A stretch of DNA of 64,000 bases from Thalassotalea atypica (GCF_030295975.1 NZ_AP027364.1:2976001-3040000); one strand, 5' to 3'; numbered from the stretch's first letter, positions 21,021 through 31,800 are shown. Notes: generated by a model not told the origin, from the letters alone. Numbers and translations: made by a program.

Positions 21021-21797
21021 TTATTTATTTTTCCATTGAGGCTTACGCTTTTCTAAAAATGCATTAACGCCCTCTGTTTGGTCTTCAGAATCAAAAAGGC
21101 TGACAAATGCTTCTCGTTCAATTGGCAAAGCTTTTGAAATAGGCATTTCACGATTATGCTGCACTAATTTTTTACACGCAGCGACCGCAACAGGGCTTTG
21201 ATTAGCTACTTTTGCTGCTAGTTTGAGCGCAGTTTCTAAAGATTGACCTTGTTCTACAACTTCTTCGACTAAACCAATTTGTAGCGCCTTGTCGGCTTTA
21301 ATACGCTCACCGCACAAAATCATCCGTTTAGTCCATCCTTCTCCGACTAATAGCTGCAAGTTTTGCGTTCCACCAGCACAAGGCAATAGACCAACCGTTG
21401 CTTCAGGTAAGGCCATTTGGGCATGATGCTCTGCAATGCGCAGATCACAAGCAAGTGCAACCTCTAATCCGCCGCCCATGGCGTAACCATTAATGGCTGC
21501 AATAGAAACACCGTGAAATGCAGACAGGGTTTCAAACGCTTCACCGAAAATATTAGACATTTCTGTTGCAATGTCTTTACATCCTGAAGCAAACAATTTT
21601 AAATCAGCTCCTGCTGAAAAGAACTTATCACCGTCACCGGTAATGACCAACGCGTAAATTTCTTTGTCTTCATTAAGTGATAAAACAATATCACGTAATT
21701 GAGTTAAGCTTTCTTTTGTCCAGGTATGAGCAGGCGGATTATTAAACGTAATAATTGCCGTGTGTTCTTGCTTGGATAGTTTTAATAATTCAGACAT
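21021..21797 (-). CDS. Enoyl-CoA hydratase (methacrylyl/tiglyl-CoA)
   Basis: 258-residue crotonase-family hydratase. It has FFSAGADLKLFASG for CoA binding, AINGYAMGGGLEVALACDLRIA with the oxyanion glycines, and LPEATVGLLPCAGGTQNL with the catalytic Glu. From context it hydrates methacrylyl-CoA (valine) and tiglyl-CoA (isoleucine) made by the preceding dehydrogenase. Spacing to the upstream gene is 8 bases. Confidence 0.9.
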   Translation of the reverse strand: MSELLKLSKQEHTAIITFNNPPAHTWTKESLTQLRDIVLSLNEDKEIYALVITGDGDKFFSAGADLKLFASGCKDIATEMSNIFGEAFETLSAFHGVSIAAINGYAMGGGLEVALACDLRIAEHHAQMALPEATVGLLPCAGGTQNLQLLVGEGWTKRMILCGERIKADKALQIGLVEEVVEQGQSLETALKLAAKVANQSPVAVAACKKLVQHNREMPISKALPIEREAFVSLFDSEDQTEGVNAFLEKRKPQWKNK

Positions 21798-21805
21798 ATT
21801 TTTAC

Positions 21806-22963
21806 CTATAATAATTGGCCAGCGCCTTCAGTTAGTAATCGACGAGCAACGATTACGCGCATAATTTCATTCGTACCTTCTAATATTTGATGAACTCGAA
21901 CGTCTCTGAAATGTCGCTCTAGAGGGTATTCTTTTATATAGCCGTAGCCACCATGTATTTGCAGAGCTGCGTCACACACTTTAAAGCCAATATCGGTTGC
22001 AAATTGCTTCGCCATGGCACAGTAGGCGGTTTTTTCAGGATCATTTTCATCCAATTTAAAGGCTGCTAACCTTACCATTTGTCTCGCTGCGACAAGCTCC
22101 GTAGCCATATCAGCCAACTTAAACTGCAAGCCCTGGAATGCAGCGATTGGCTTACCAAATTGCTCCCGTTCTTGCATGTATTCCATAGCAGTATTCAACG
22201 CTTGCTGTGCCGTACCGATAGAACAGGTTGCTATATTAATTCGACCACCATCTAAACCTTTCATCGCGATTTTAAAGCCTTCGCCTTCTTCGCCTAGTAG
22301 GTTTTGAACAGGCACCTTGACGTTCTCAAAGGTAATTAAACGTGTCGGTTGAGCGTTCCATCCCAGCTTCTCTTCCGCTTTGCCATAAATGATCCCTTCG
22401 CTGTCGGCAGGGATCGCTAATGCCGATATACCTTTGGCGCCAGCTTCACCTGTGCGGACCATAACGACAAGCATGTCAGTTTCGCCAGCACCAGAGATGA
22501 ACATTTTAGACCCGTTAACAAGGTAGTGATCGCCGTTTTTTTTAGCCGAGGTTCTTAAAGAGGCTGCATCAGATCCCGCACCTGGCTCAGTCAAACAATA
22601 AGAGGCAAGCTTTTCGCCCATGACTAATGACGGACACCACTCATCCTTAACTGAATCCTGTCCCCAAGTTGCTATCATCCATGTCGCCATATTATGGATG
22701 GTCATCATAGCCGTTGTTGCTGTACACCCCATTGCCAACTGCTCAAATATAATTGAAGAATCTAATCGACTAAGACCTAAACCGCCTGCATCTTCTGGAG
22801 AATAAAGCCCACAAAAGCCCAATTCACCAGCTTTGGCGATTACTTCTTTTGGGAATATATGCTCTGCATCCCATTTAGCTGCATTAGGGGTAAACTCTGC
22901 CTGAGCAAATTGTTGCGCTGTATCAGCAAACATTTGCTGATCTTCAGTTAAATTGAAATTCAC
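21806..22963 (-). CDS. Acyl-CoA dehydrogenase (isobutyryl/2-methylbutyryl-CoA)
   Basis: 385-residue FAD enzyme of the acyl-CoA dehydrogenase family. Family signatures are CLTEPGAGSDAASLRT (about 131-146) and QIHGGYGYIKEYPLERHFRDVRVHQI near the C-terminus, with a catalytic Glu expected in EGTNEI. From its place between thiolase and hydratase genes of a valine/isoleucine operon it most likely oxidises isobutyryl-CoA and 2-methylbutyryl-CoA, passing electrons to EtfAB. Substrate preference is inferred from context. Confidence 0.9.
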   Translation of the reverse strand: MNFNLTEDQQMFADTAQQFAQAEFTPNAAKWDAEHIFPKEVIAKAGELGFCGLYSPEDAGGLGLSRLDSSIIFEQLAMGCTATTAMMTIHNMATWMIATWGQDSVKDEWCPSLVMGEKLASYCLTEPGAGSDAASLRTSAKKNGDHYLVNGSKMFISGAGETDMLVVMVRTGEAGAKGISALAIPADSEGIIYGKAEEKLGWNAQPTRLITFENVKVPVQNLLGEEGEGFKIAMKGLDGGRINIATCSIGTAQQALNTAMEYMQEREQFGKPIAAFQGLQFKLADMATELVAARQMVRLAAFKLDENDPEKTAYCAMAKQFATDIGFKVCDAALQIHGGYGYIKEYPLERHFRDVRVHQILEGTNEIMRVIVARRLLTEGAGQLL

Positions 22964-23059
22964 TTATTATCCTCAAATTAAACACAAACGATTGGACTCA
23001 GCTATCGTTTTTATTAGGATGCTGAATCTAATACTACTGTTGAAATAAAGCCTGTCGGT

Positions 23060-24244
23060 CTAAAGCATTTCTACCGCAATTGCTGTCGCTTCGCCACCAC
23101 CAATACAAAGGGTTGCGACACCTTTCGATAAACCTTTGTTTTTCAGTGCATGAATCAAAGTCACAATAATGCGTGCACCACTCGCGCCTAGCGGGTGACC
23201 CAATGCACATGCCCCGCCGTTAATATTCACGCGTTCAATGTCTAGACCCAATTTATCAACCGCTAACATAGTCACCATTGCAAAAGCTTCATTAACTTCT
23301 AACAAATCAATATCAGCCACAGACCAATTGGCTTTGGCTAGTAACTTGTTTACGGCACCTACAGGAGCTACCGTAAACTCCTCGGGTAATTGTGCATGGG
23401 TTGCATGAGCGACAATCTTACATAAAGGTGTCAGTCCGCGAGCTTGTGCTTCGGATTGTCTCATTAGTACCAATGCTGCAGCGCCGTCAGAGATAGAGCT
23501 AGAGTTTGCAGCAGTAATGGTGCCGTCTTTTTTAAATGCTGCGCGCAACGATGGAATCTTATCAGGGCGCGCGTTGCCCGGCTGTTCATCAGTGTCAACA
23601 ACAGTATCACCGCGACGAGATTTAACTGTTACCGGAGAAATTTCATTAGCAAACGCGCCAGATTCAATGGCAGTATTTGCACGAGATAATGAACGGATCG
23701 CAAATTCATCCATTTGCTCACGTGAATAGTTTTCATCGTCCGCGGTAGATTGTGCAAAACAACCCATAGAAACACCATCATAGGCATTTTCTAGACCGTC
23801 TAACATCATATGGTCAAGCACTTGACCATGTCCCATTCGCATACCACCTCTTGCTTTAGGTAACATATATGGTGCGTTTGACATGCTTTCCATACCGCCT
23901 GCAACAGCAACATTAATCGAGCCAGCAAGCAGGGAGTCATGTATATCCATAATTGATTTCATGCCTGAGCCACACACTTTATTGATGGTATTGCAAACCG
24001 TAGAATGTGCTAGTCCTGCGCTTAGAGCCGCTTGTCTAGCAGGTGCTTGTTTTAAACCCGCCGGTAAAACACAGCCCATCACAACTTCATCAATTTGATC
24101 CGTTGCAATACCTGCTTGTTCAACCGCTCCTTTAATTGCTGTAGCTCCCAACTCTGGCGTGGTCACATTAGCCAACGCTCCCATAAATCCGCCCATTGGC
24201 GTACGTGTAGCCGAAACAATTACAATAGGATCTGTCACAGACAT
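23060..24244 (-). CDS. Acetyl-CoA C-acyltransferase (thiolase II type)
   Basis: 394-residue thiolase that cleaves 2-methylacetoacetyl-CoA or acetoacetyl-CoA to acetyl-CoA plus propionyl- or acetyl-CoA. The nucleophilic Cys is in NKVCGSGMKS, the His in ALGHPLGASGARI and the second Cys in CIGGGEATA. I start at 24244 (MSVTDP), 8 bases after GGAG; TTG at 24250 is an in-frame alternative. It is the first gene of the six-gene minus-strand operon and divergent from liuR. It can also process acetoacetyl-CoA from the CoA-transferase pair at 32 kb. Confidence 0.92.
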   Translation of the reverse strand: MSVTDPIVIVSATRTPMGGFMGALANVTTPELGATAIKGAVEQAGIATDQIDEVVMGCVLPAGLKQAPARQAALSAGLAHSTVCNTINKVCGSGMKSIMDIHDSLLAGSINVAVAGGMESMSNAPYMLPKARGGMRMGHGQVLDHMMLDGLENAYDGVSMGCFAQSTADDENYSREQMDEFAIRSLSRANTAIESGAFANEISPVTVKSRRGDTVVDTDEQPGNARPDKIPSLRAAFKKDGTITAANSSSISDGAAALVLMRQSEAQARGLTPLCKIVAHATHAQLPEEFTVAPVGAVNKLLAKANWSVADIDLLEVNEAFAMVTMLAVDKLGLDIERVNINGGACALGHPLGASGARIIVTLIHALKNKGLSKGVATLCIGGGEATAIAVEML

Positions 24245-24328
24245 AATCAATTCTCCAATTTATAAGCAACGTTGGTTGCATCTATATTCTATAATCTAAG
24301 ATTAGTATTAGGGTAACCTAATTTAACG

Positions 24329-24344
24329 TTTACGCCAACGTAAG
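24329..24344. promoter_or_regulatory. LiuR-like operator, valine/isoleucine operon
   Basis: TTTACGCCAACGTAAG is an imperfect inverted repeat matching the better site at 24578 in 13 of 16 bases. It lies 85 bp upstream of the thiolase start, placed to control the minus-strand operon. The stretch 24345-24577 between the operators shows no coding frame I believe in. Confidence 0.68.
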
Positions 24345-24577
24345 GTGAACAATAACACTTGTACAACTTAAACGATTTAGCACAGGTTTTACATGCTACT
24401 TTAGAACTAAAACTACTCGTTACTGTAGATTAATATTAGGATGACACCTTAAATTACGACTAATGTAGTAGATTCCGTTCTCACAGTCTGCTTTGTAAGT
24501 TAAATAATCATTGGTCGTACAAGTTCGAGCTGTAACCTATACCTTACAAGAGACATTGTATACTCAGAATTTTTAGC

Positions 24578-24593
24578 TTTACGTTTACGTAAA
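24578..24593. promoter_or_regulatory. LiuR-like operator, liu operon
   Basis: TTTACGTTTACGTAAA is a near-perfect palindrome of the kind bound by MerR-family LiuR upstream of liu genes in gammaproteobacteria. It ends about 60 bp before the liuR start and probably lies across the promoter spacer, as MerR sites do. Confidence 0.78.
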
Positions 24594-24653
24594 CTTACAG
24601 TATCGTTATTAACATAATAAAACAAGATCCACTCAGTTTGTGAGTACCAAGCA

Positions 24654-25046
24654 ATGAATTCAGAAAAGCCTACCTACAGCATCGGTGAACTAGCAAAAGA
24701 GTATGATATTACGACTCGTACTATCCGCTTTTATGAAGATCAAGGGCTTGTTTCACCTAGCCGCAAAGGCCAAACCCGAATATACAGTCGACGTGACAAG
24801 ATTCGACTAAAGTTAATTCTTCGGGGCAAGCGCTTAGGTTTTACTTTGGCCGAAACAGGTCGCTTGTTTGAACTATATGACATGGATAAATCCAGTGAGA
24901 AGCAATTGGAAACAATTATGGATCTTATCTCCAACAAAAAAAATGACTTAACACAGCAACTAGAAGATATAAAAGTCGTCTTAATTGAACTGACTAACCT
25001 CGAAAAAAGTTGTTTGAATACGTTAAAACAAATTAAACAGCAATAG
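24654..25046 (+). CDS. liuR: MerR-family regulator LiuR of branched-chain amino acid catabolism
   Basis: 130 residues. N-terminal MerR helix-turn-helix YSIGELAKEYDITTRTIRFY (about 5-24) followed by DQGLVSPSR and the wing QTRIYSRRD, then a long dimerisation helix (about 80-128). There is no Cys cluster for metal sensing, as expected for LiuR, which responds to branched-chain acyl-CoA metabolites. It is first gene of the liu operon and divergent from the valine/isoleucine operon, with a matching operator in front of each. The gap to the isovaleryl-CoA dehydrogenase gene is 32 bases. Confidence 0.92.
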   Translation: MNSEKPTYSIGELAKEYDITTRTIRFYEDQGLVSPSRKGQTRIYSRRDKIRLKLILRGKRLGFTLAETGRLFELYDMDKSSEKQLETIMDLISNKKNDLTQQLEDIKVVLIELTNLEKSCLNTLKQIKQQ

Positions 25047-25078
25047 TTAAGCACATTGCCATAAATTAAGGAACCAAC

Positions 25079-26248
25079 ATGATTTCCACTTTTTCTTCAC
25101 TCAATTTTAACTTAGGCGAAACCGTTGACATGATCCGTGATCAAGTTAATGCCTTCGCTCGCGATGAAATTGCTCCTCGTGCTGAGCAAATCGATATTGA
25201 TAACGAATTTCCAAATGATCTATGGCGCAAATTTGGTGACATGGGTTTACTTGGTATGACCGTAGAAGAAGAATATGGCGGCTCAGGTCTAGGTTACCTT
25301 GAACATGTGGTAGCAATGCAAGAAATTAGCCGGGCGTCAGCTTCCGTTGGTTTGAGTTATGGCGCAATGTCTAACTTATGTTTGAACCAATTACGCAAAA
25401 ACGGCAGTCACGAACAAAAATTAAAGTACTTACCCAAATTATGTAGCGGTGAGCACATTGGCGCATTAGCTATGTCTGAACCAAACGCTGGCTCTGATGT
25501 TGTAAGCATGAAACTTAGCGCTGTTAAGAAAGGTGATAAGTACATCCTAAATGGCAACAAAATGTGGATCACCAATGGTCCTGACGCCAATGTATACGTT
25601 ATTTATGCAAAGACAGATGTCAATGCCGGTTCAAAAGGTATCACAGCCTTTATCGTAGAGCGTGACTTCCCTGGTTTTAGTCGTCACCAGAAACTAGATA
25701 AATTGGGTATGCGCGGTTCAAATACTTGTGAATTAGTATTTGAAGACTGTGAAGTCCCAGCAGAGAACATTTTGGGTGAAGAAGGCAAAGGTGTTCGCGT
25801 ATTAATGTCAGGTCTTGACTACGAACGCGTAGTTTTATCTGGCGGCCCTTTAGGCATCATGGACGCTTGTATGGATCTAGTTGTTCCTTACATTCATGAC
25901 CGTAAACAATTTGGTCAATCTATTGGTGAATTCCAACTGATTCAGGGCAAAATTGCAGATATGTATACGCAAATGAACGCGGCAAAGTCATATATCTACA
26001 TGGTAGCTCAAGCCTGCGACCGCGGCGAAACAACCCGTAAAGATGCAGCAGCGGTTATTTTATATTCAGCCGAGTTAGCAACCAAAATGGCCTTAGATGC
26101 TATTCAGTTACTTGGTGGTAATGGCTATATCAATGAGTTTCCTGCGGGCCGCTTATTACGTGACGCTAAACTTTATGAAATTGGTGCAGGTACATCAGAA
26201 ATTCGACGTATGCTTATTGGTCGTGAGCTATTCAACGAATCGGTTTAA
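25079..26248 (+). CDS. liuA: Isovaleryl-CoA dehydrogenase
   Basis: 389-residue FAD acyl-CoA dehydrogenase that converts isovaleryl-CoA to 3-methylcrotonyl-CoA in leucine breakdown. Signatures: [16 protein letters not shown] (about 135-150), [19 protein letters not shown], and [32 protein letters not shown] at the C-terminus. [35 protein letters not shown] is characteristic of the isovaleryl branch. AAGGAACCA precedes the ATG. Electrons go to EtfAB. It is followed by a 154-bp gap containing a perfect inverted repeat before liuB. Confidence 0.95.
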   Translation: MISTFSSLNFNLGETVDMIRDQVNAFARDEIAPRAEQIDIDNEFPNDLWRKFGDMGLLGMTVEEEYGGSGLGYLEHVVAMQEISRASASVGLSYGAMSNLCLNQLRKNGSHEQKLKYLPKLCSGEHIGALAMSEPNAGSDVVSMKLSAVKKGDKYILNGNKMWITNGPDANVYVIYAKTDVNAGSKGITAFIVERDFPGFSRHQKLDKLGMRGSNTCELVFEDCEVPAENILGEEGKGVRVLMSGLDYERVVLSGGPLGIMDACMDLVVPYIHDRKQFGQSIGEFQLIQGKIADMYTQMNAAKSYIYMVAQACDRGETTRKDAAAVILYSAELATKMALDAIQLLGGNGYINEFPAGRLLRDAKLYEIGAGTSEIRRMLIGRELFNESV

Positions 26249-26341
26249 TTGAAGCTCTTCTTAATAAGATGAAAATGAATGTCGCTGTATCAGTAAAATA
26301 TGGTTAAGGTCCAGCGACTTTTAGCAAACTAACGCAAATAA

Positions 26342-26366
26342 GTTAACGTCTTGTATTCACGTTAAC
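26342..26366. repeat. Inverted repeat in the liuA-liuB gap
   Basis: GTTAACGT - 9 bases - ACGTTAAC, perfect 8-bp arms, 36 bp before the liuB GTG. It could be an operator for a secondary promoter or an mRNA hairpin; there is no T-run, so it is not an ordinary terminator. Confidence 0.5.
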
Positions 26367-26402
26367 ACGAAATAACGGCAATAAACTAAGTAAGGTTAAA
26401 CC

Positions 26403-28010
26403 GTGGCAAAATTACACTCCAAAATCAACACTCGCAGCCAAGATTTTCTTGATAATGCTGCCCATATGCAACTTCAAGTTGATGACTTAAAAGCCAAGCT
26501 AGATTTGATCAAACAAGGTGGTGGCGAGAAAAGCCGGGATCGTCACTTATCTCGAGGAAAGCTATTACCTCGTGACCGTGTACTCAACTTGTTAGATGCC
26601 GGCTCGCCATTTCTTGAGCTGTCTCAACTGGCCGCTTACAACGTTTATGACGACAATGTACCAGCCGCCGGCATCATCACAGGCATAGGCCGTGTTGGTG
26701 GACAAGAATGCGTAATTGTTGCCAATGATGCAACGGTAAAAGGCGGTACTTATTATCCTTTAACTGTTAAAAAGCACTTACGTGCACAAACCATAGCGCA
26801 AGAAAACAATCTCCCGTGCGTCTATTTAGTTGATTCTGGCGGTGCTAACCTGCCTAATCAAGATGATGTATTTCCGGATAAAGAACATTTTGGTCGCATT
26901 TTCTTTAACCAAGCAAACATGTCAGCACAAAACATTCCTCAAATAGCGGTAGTAATGGGCTCATGCACTGCAGGTGGCGCATACGTACCCGCCATGGCGG
27001 ATGAGTCAATCATAGTTAAAGAGCAAGGTACAATTTTCCTTGCTGGGCCGCCACTGGTAAAAGCTGCGACAGGTGAAATCGTTAGTGCTGAAGATTTAGG
27101 TGGCGCTGATGTGCATTGTCGTACCTCAGGGGTTTCAGATCATTACGCTCAAAACGATCATCACGCCTTAGAAATAGCACGCAATGCCATTGAAAATCTA
27201 AACCGCATCAAGCCGGTACAAGTGACGATTAAAGAAGTTGCAGAGCCAGCATACGCCCCAAAAGATATTTATGGCGTTATTCCTAAAGATTCACGTCAAC
27301 CTTACGATGTAAGAGAAGTAATTGCTCGCGTTGTTGATGGCAGTGAGTTTGATGAATTTAAAGCGTTATACGGCACTACATTAGTTTGTGGCTTTGCACG
27401 CATTTATGGCTACCCTGTAGGCATTGTTGCTAACAATGGCATTTTATTCGGCGAATCAGCACAAAAAGGTGCCCACTTTATCGAGCTATGTGCGCAACGC
27501 AAAATTCCATTGGTGTTTCTACAAAACATTACCGGCTTTATGGTAGGAAAACAATATGAGTCGGGCGGTATAGCAAAGCACGGCGCCAAAATGGTAACGG
27601 CGGTTGCGTGTGCGCAAGTGCCTAAATTTACCGTACTTATTGGTGGTAGTTTTGGAGCTGGTAACTACGGTATGTGTGGACGGTCGTATGACCCAAGATT
27701 CTTATTCATGTGGCCAAATGCACGAATTTCAGTGATGGGCGGAGAACAAGCCGCTGGCGTATTAGCGCAGGTGAAAACCGATCAAATGGCTAAACGTGGT
27801 GAAACCTGGACAGCGGAAGAAGAAGCCAGCTTTAAGCAGCCTATCATCGACAATTACGAACATCAAGGCCATCCATATTATGCATCGGCACGCTTATGGG
27901 ATGATGGAGTGATAGACCCTGCTGAAACAAGACAAGTACTAGGTTTGGCCATTTCTGCTTCATTAAATAAGCCAATTGCAGACACGCAATTTGGCGTATT
28001 TAGAATGTAG
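26403..28010 (+). CDS. liuB: Methylcrotonyl-CoA carboxylase beta (carboxyltransferase) subunit
   Basis: 535-residue carboxyltransferase. It moves CO2 from carboxybiotin on LiuD to 3-methylcrotonyl-CoA. Family segments: [16 protein letters not shown] near the N-terminus, [21 protein letters not shown] (about 140-160), [17 protein letters not shown], and [15 protein letters not shown] with [18 protein letters not shown] in the C-terminal half. GTG start at 26403, with AAGG 9-12 bases upstream. It is tightly followed by liuC, liuD and liuE. Confidence 0.96.
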   Translation: MAKLHSKINTRSQDFLDNAAHMQLQVDDLKAKLDLIKQGGGEKSRDRHLSRGKLLPRDRVLNLLDAGSPFLELSQLAAYNVYDDNVPAAGIITGIGRVGGQECVIVANDATVKGGTYYPLTVKKHLRAQTIAQENNLPCVYLVDSGGANLPNQDDVFPDKEHFGRIFFNQANMSAQNIPQIAVVMGSCTAGGAYVPAMADESIIVKEQGTIFLAGPPLVKAATGEIVSAEDLGGADVHCRTSGVSDHYAQNDHHALEIARNAIENLNRIKPVQVTIKEVAEPAYAPKDIYGVIPKDSRQPYDVREVIARVVDGSEFDEFKALYGTTLVCGFARIYGYPVGIVANNGILFGESAQKGAHFIELCAQRKIPLVFLQNITGFMVGKQYESGGIAKHGAKMVTAVACAQVPKFTVLIGGSFGAGNYGMCGRSYDPRFLFMWPNARISVMGGEQAAGVLAQVKTDQMAKRGETWTAEEEASFKQPIIDNYEHQGHPYYASARLWDDGVIDPAETRQVLGLAISASLNKPIADTQFGVFRM

Positions 28011-28016
28011 GGGCAA

Positions 28017-28814
28017 ATGATGAACGATTTAGTTATTACTCAAGTTGATAGGCGCGGCGTCGCCACTGTTACCCTGAATAATCCAAACAAACATAATGCA
28101 TTTGATGACACTATCATTGCTCAATTAACTGAAAGCTTTGAACAAATTGCATCAAACAAATTAGTCAAAGTCATGGTACTTGCCTCAAATGGGAAAAGTT
28201 TCTCTGCTGGCGCTGACTTAGGTTGGATGAAACGCATGGCTGGTTATAGCTATGAAGAAAATTTGCGCGATGCGAATGCCCTAGCAAAAATGCTTCATGC
28301 GCTAAACTTTATGCCACAGCCCACTATCGCACGTGTTCAAGGCGCTGCATTTGGTGGCGCAGTAGGGCTAGCGAGCTGTTGTGACATTGTGGTTGCCAGT
28401 AACAAAGCAAGTTTTTGTCTGAGTGAAGTTAAACTGGGCTTAATCCCAGCGACCATCAGTCCTTATGTTGTTAATGCGATAGGACTTAGAGCATCACGTC
28501 GTTACTTCCAAACGGCAGAGAGGTTTTTTGCCGAACAAGCCTCAAAAATAGGGCTAGTTGATGAAGTCGTTCTACCCGAACAGTTAGACAACGAAGTTGA
28601 ACGCTTCATCCAATGCTTACTCGAGAACGGACCAGAAGCGGTGCAAAGCGCGAAGAAATTAGCGTTTGATGTTGCCTATCAGGAAATTACGCCAACACTA
28701 ATGAACACCACCTCTGAGCGTATAGCCACCATTCGAGTATCTCCAGAAGGTCAAGAAGGCCTAAGTTCATTTTTCGAGAAACGCTCACCCGCTTGGCAAC
28801 AGGAGTCAAAGTAG
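28017..28814 (+). CDS. liuC: 3-methylglutaconyl-CoA hydratase
   Basis: 265-residue crotonase-fold hydratase. It converts 3-methylglutaconyl-CoA to HMG-CoA. It has SFSAGADLGWMKRM (CoA/oxyanion loop), GAAFGGAVGLASCCDIVVA and LSEVKLGLIPATISPYV, the last two typical of LiuC/AUH rather than generic hydratases. It starts 6 bases after the liuB stop with tandem ATGs (28017, 28020) behind GGGG. Function is firm from family plus position between the two carboxylase subunits. Confidence 0.94.
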   Translation: MMNDLVITQVDRRGVATVTLNNPNKHNAFDDTIIAQLTESFEQIASNKLVKVMVLASNGKSFSAGADLGWMKRMAGYSYEENLRDANALAKMLHALNFMPQPTIARVQGAAFGGAVGLASCCDIVVASNKASFCLSEVKLGLIPATISPYVVNAIGLRASRRYFQTAERFFAEQASKIGLVDEVVLPEQLDNEVERFIQCLLENGPEAVQSAKKLAFDVAYQEITPTLMNTTSERIATIRVSPEGQEGLSSFFEKRSPAWQQESK

Positions 28815-28817
28815 CTT

Positions 28818-30833
28818 ATGTTTTCTAAAATATTAATTGCAAACCGTGGTGAAATTGCTTGCCGCGTCATCAAAACAGCCCGCCAAATGGGTATATTAAC
28901 CGTCGCCGTTTATTCTGATGCGGATGCAGATTCATTGCACGTGAACATGGCGGATGAAGCGGTATACTTAGGCCCTTCACCATCAAGAGAGAGTTATTTG
29001 CTCGGTGAAAAAGTCATTGAAGCTGCGCTTCAAACTGGCGCACAAGCAATACACCCAGGTTACGGTTTTCTGTCTGAAAATGCTGATTTCTGCCGCTTGT
29101 GTAGTGACAAAAACATTACCTTTATTGGGCCCCCTGTTGGCGCAATCGAAGCGATGGGCTCAAAGTCTGCCGCTAAAAATATCATGGAAAAAGCAAGCGT
29201 ACCTTTAGTACCTGGCTATCATGGCGATGACCAATCTGAGGCGGTGTTGAAAAAATCTGCGGATGACATGGGTTACCCCGTTCTACTCAAAGCTACAGCT
29301 GGTGGCGGTGGTAAAGGTATGCGCCAAGTATGGGCTGAAAAAGATTTCAGCGCTGAATTGGCAGCAGCCAAACGAGAAGCCAGTTCATCATTCGGTGATG
29401 ACAGAATGCTAGTTGAAAAATACCTAACTCAACCACGCCACGTTGAAATTCAAGTATTTTGCGACAATCACGACAATGCGGTTTATCTGTTTGAACGAGA
29501 CTGTTCAGTACAACGTCGCCACCAAAAAGTCATAGAGGAAGCACCGGCGCCAGGCATGAGTGAGGCATTGCGCAAAGAGATGGGTGAATCAGCGATAAAA
29601 TCTGCAAAAGCGATTGGTTATCAGGGCGCTGGTACAGTGGAATTTTTGTTAGACGTTGATGGCTCATTCTACTTCATGGAAATGAACACTCGACTTCAAG
29701 TAGAACACCCTGTCACTGAGCTTATCTCTGGACAAGACTTGGTGGAATGGCAACTGAGAGTTGCTGCGGGCGAAAACCTGCCGAAAACTCAGGATGAATT
29801 AGCGATCAAAGGCCACGCTTTCGAAGCACGTATATATGCAGAAGATCCCGACAACGATTTTTTACCTGCCACAGGAAAGCTGTCCTTTTTAGTACCTCCG
29901 ATAGAAAGTGAATATGTCCGCGTCGACACTGGCGTTCGCCAAGGTGACGACGTCAGTGTGTTTTATGATCCAATGATCGCTAAATTGATCGTATGGGACG
30001 AGAACCGTGACAAAGCCTTGCAGCGCCTTAGCAAAGCCTTGGCTGAATATAGAATCAGTGGTGTTACAACCAATATCGATTTCTTGTACAACTTGGCAAC
30101 ATCAAAACCATTTGTAGAGGCCGATTTAGACACAGGGTTTATCGAAAAACATCAAGCCCTTATCTTCCACGAAGATGAACAAGCCCTTCGCAATGAGTTG
30201 CCAATGGCAGCTTTGTATTTAGTACTTGCACGTGCTGATCATGCGAAAACAAAAGCAGCAAAAACGAATGACCCCTACTCTCCGTGGAATTCAACGAATT
30301 CTTGGCGTCTAAATGAACCTCACATCCATGAACTCACTTTAAGCCACGGTGACAAGCCATATCAAGTGATGATCGAAAATAAGCGTCAGGGCGATGACAG
30401 CTTTTATCTAATCAGTGTGGACGGTAAAATATTTGATTGCCAAGGCAATATCACCGGAGATACGTTGTTCTTTACCATTGATGGCTACCGTAGCTGTGCC
30501 ACCATAGCTAAGAATGAGCAGCAAATTAGTTTATATCGTCCTAATGGCGTATTTAACTTTACTCGTGTATTGCCTGATTTAGGGGATTGTGACGATAAAG
30601 CTAGTGAAGGCGGTTTAGCAGCTCCAATGAACGGTACTATGGTCAGTGTACTAGTTAAGGTTGGTGACAAGGTTGAGCAAGATCAACCGTTAGTGATCAT
30701 GGAAGCGATGAAAATGGAACATACCATTCGCGCTCCTGAAAGTGGCATAGTAACAGAGCTATTTTTCGGTGAAGGCGATATGGTTGACGGCGGTGCAGAG
30801 CTGTTGGCCTTTGAAGCGGAGAAAAACGCATGA
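28818..30833 (+). CDS. liuD: Methylcrotonyl-CoA carboxylase alpha (biotin carboxylase/carrier) subunit
   Basis: 671 residues. Biotin carboxylase domain first ([20 protein letters not shown] at the start, ATP-grasp [11 protein letters not shown] at about 162-172, [14 protein letters not shown]). Then comes a linker domain and a C-terminal biotinyl domain with EAMKMEHT, whose Lys carries biotin (about residue 633). It supplies carboxybiotin to LiuB. The gap after liuC is 3 bases and the stop overlaps the liuE start (ATGA at 30830). Confidence 0.96.
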   Translation: MFSKILIANRGEIACRVIKTARQMGILTVAVYSDADADSLHVNMADEAVYLGPSPSRESYLLGEKVIEAALQTGAQAIHPGYGFLSENADFCRLCSDKNITFIGPPVGAIEAMGSKSAAKNIMEKASVPLVPGYHGDDQSEAVLKKSADDMGYPVLLKATAGGGGKGMRQVWAEKDFSAELAAAKREASSSFGDDRMLVEKYLTQPRHVEIQVFCDNHDNAVYLFERDCSVQRRHQKVIEEAPAPGMSEALRKEMGESAIKSAKAIGYQGAGTVEFLLDVDGSFYFMEMNTRLQVEHPVTELISGQDLVEWQLRVAAGENLPKTQDELAIKGHAFEARIYAEDPDNDFLPATGKLSFLVPPIESEYVRVDTGVRQGDDVSVFYDPMIAKLIVWDENRDKALQRLSKALAEYRISGVTTNIDFLYNLATSKPFVEADLDTGFIEKHQALIFHEDEQALRNELPMAALYLVLARADHAKTKAAKTNDPYSPWNSTNSWRLNEPHIHELTLSHGDKPYQVMIENKRQGDDSFYLISVDGKIFDCQGNITGDTLFFTIDGYRSCATIAKNEQQISLYRPNGVFNFTRVLPDLGDCDDKASEGGLAAPMNGTMVSVLVKVGDKVEQDQPLVIMEAMKMEHTIRAPESGIVTELFFGEGDMVDGGAELLAFEAEKNA

Positions 30834-31741
30834 ACAAGCTCCCTTCTTCAGTAAAAATTGTTGAAGTAGGCCCAAGAGACGGCCTACAAAATGAAAAACA
30901 GTTTATTGAAGCTATAGATAAAATCGCTTTAATTGATCAGCTCACAAATGCTGGTCTTGGTTATGTTGAAAGTGGTAGTTTTGTGTCGCCAAAATGGGTA
31001 CCACAAATGTCAACTTCAGCTGATGTTTTTGCTGGGATCACACAAGGCAATAATGTTACTTATGCAGCGCTAACGCCAAACATGAAAGGCTTTGAAGCAG
31101 CTTTAGCAGCCGGTGTCAAAGAAGTCGCCATTTTTGGCGCCGCATCTGAGTCGTTCAGTCAGAAAAATATCAACTGCTCGATTGATGAAAGCCTTGAGCG
31201 TTTTCTTCCCATTATGAATGCTGCAAAAGCGAATAATATCAAGGTACGTGGTTATGTCTCATGTGTGGTCGGTTGCCCCTATGAAGGAGAGATATCTCCT
31301 GAAAAAGTGGCCGACGTTGCGGAAAAGCTATTCAACATGGGTTGCTATGAAATATCCCTTGGAGACACCATTGGCGTAGGTACACCAACGAGCGTACAGA
31401 AAATGTTACATGCGGTTAGCACTAAAGTACCGGTTGAAAAACTGGCCGTACACTTTCATGATACGTACGGACAAGCGTTAACTAACATTTACACTGCTTT
31501 AAGCATGGGTATCGCCGTTGTTGACAGTGCAGTTGCTGGTTTAGGTGGTTGTCCTTATGCTAAAGGAGCTTCAGGCAATGTGGCTACTGAAGATGTCATC
31601 TATTTACTAAATGGATTAAACATAGAGACAGGTGTTGATTTAGACAAGTTACTCGCCGCTGGGTGGTTCATCAGCGACATATTAGGCAAGGTGCCAGTGT
31701 CGAAAGTATCTAATGCATATCGTGCACAACAAGCAAAATAA
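30830..31741 (+). CDS. liuE: Hydroxymethylglutaryl-CoA lyase
   Basis: 303-residue TIM-barrel lyase that splits HMG-CoA into acetyl-CoA and acetoacetate, the last step of the leucine-specific route. [12 protein letters not shown] (about 11-22) holds the metal and catalytic residues. [11 protein letters not shown] and the signature [19 protein letters not shown] with the catalytic Cys are intact. Translationally coupled to liuD. It is followed by a 59-bp gap containing a hairpin (CTTGCGTTTCA - CAA - TGAAAGCAAG, 31747-31770) before the CoA-transferase pair. Confidence 0.95.
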   Translation: MNKLPSSVKIVEVGPRDGLQNEKQFIEAIDKIALIDQLTNAGLGYVESGSFVSPKWVPQMSTSADVFAGITQGNNVTYAALTPNMKGFEAALAAGVKEVAIFGAASESFSQKNINCSIDESLERFLPIMNAAKANNIKVRGYVSCVVGCPYEGEISPEKVADVAEKLFNMGCYEISLGDTIGVGTPTSVQKMLHAVSTKVPVEKLAVHFHDTYGQALTNIYTALSMGIAVVDSAVAGLGGCPYAKGASGNVATEDVIYLLNGLNIETGVDLDKLLAAGWFISDILGKVPVSKVSNAYRAQQAK

Positions 31742-31800
31742 TCGCCCTTGCGTTTCACAATGAAAGCAAGTTCACAAGAGCAAGAATAGAGGAGTTTACA

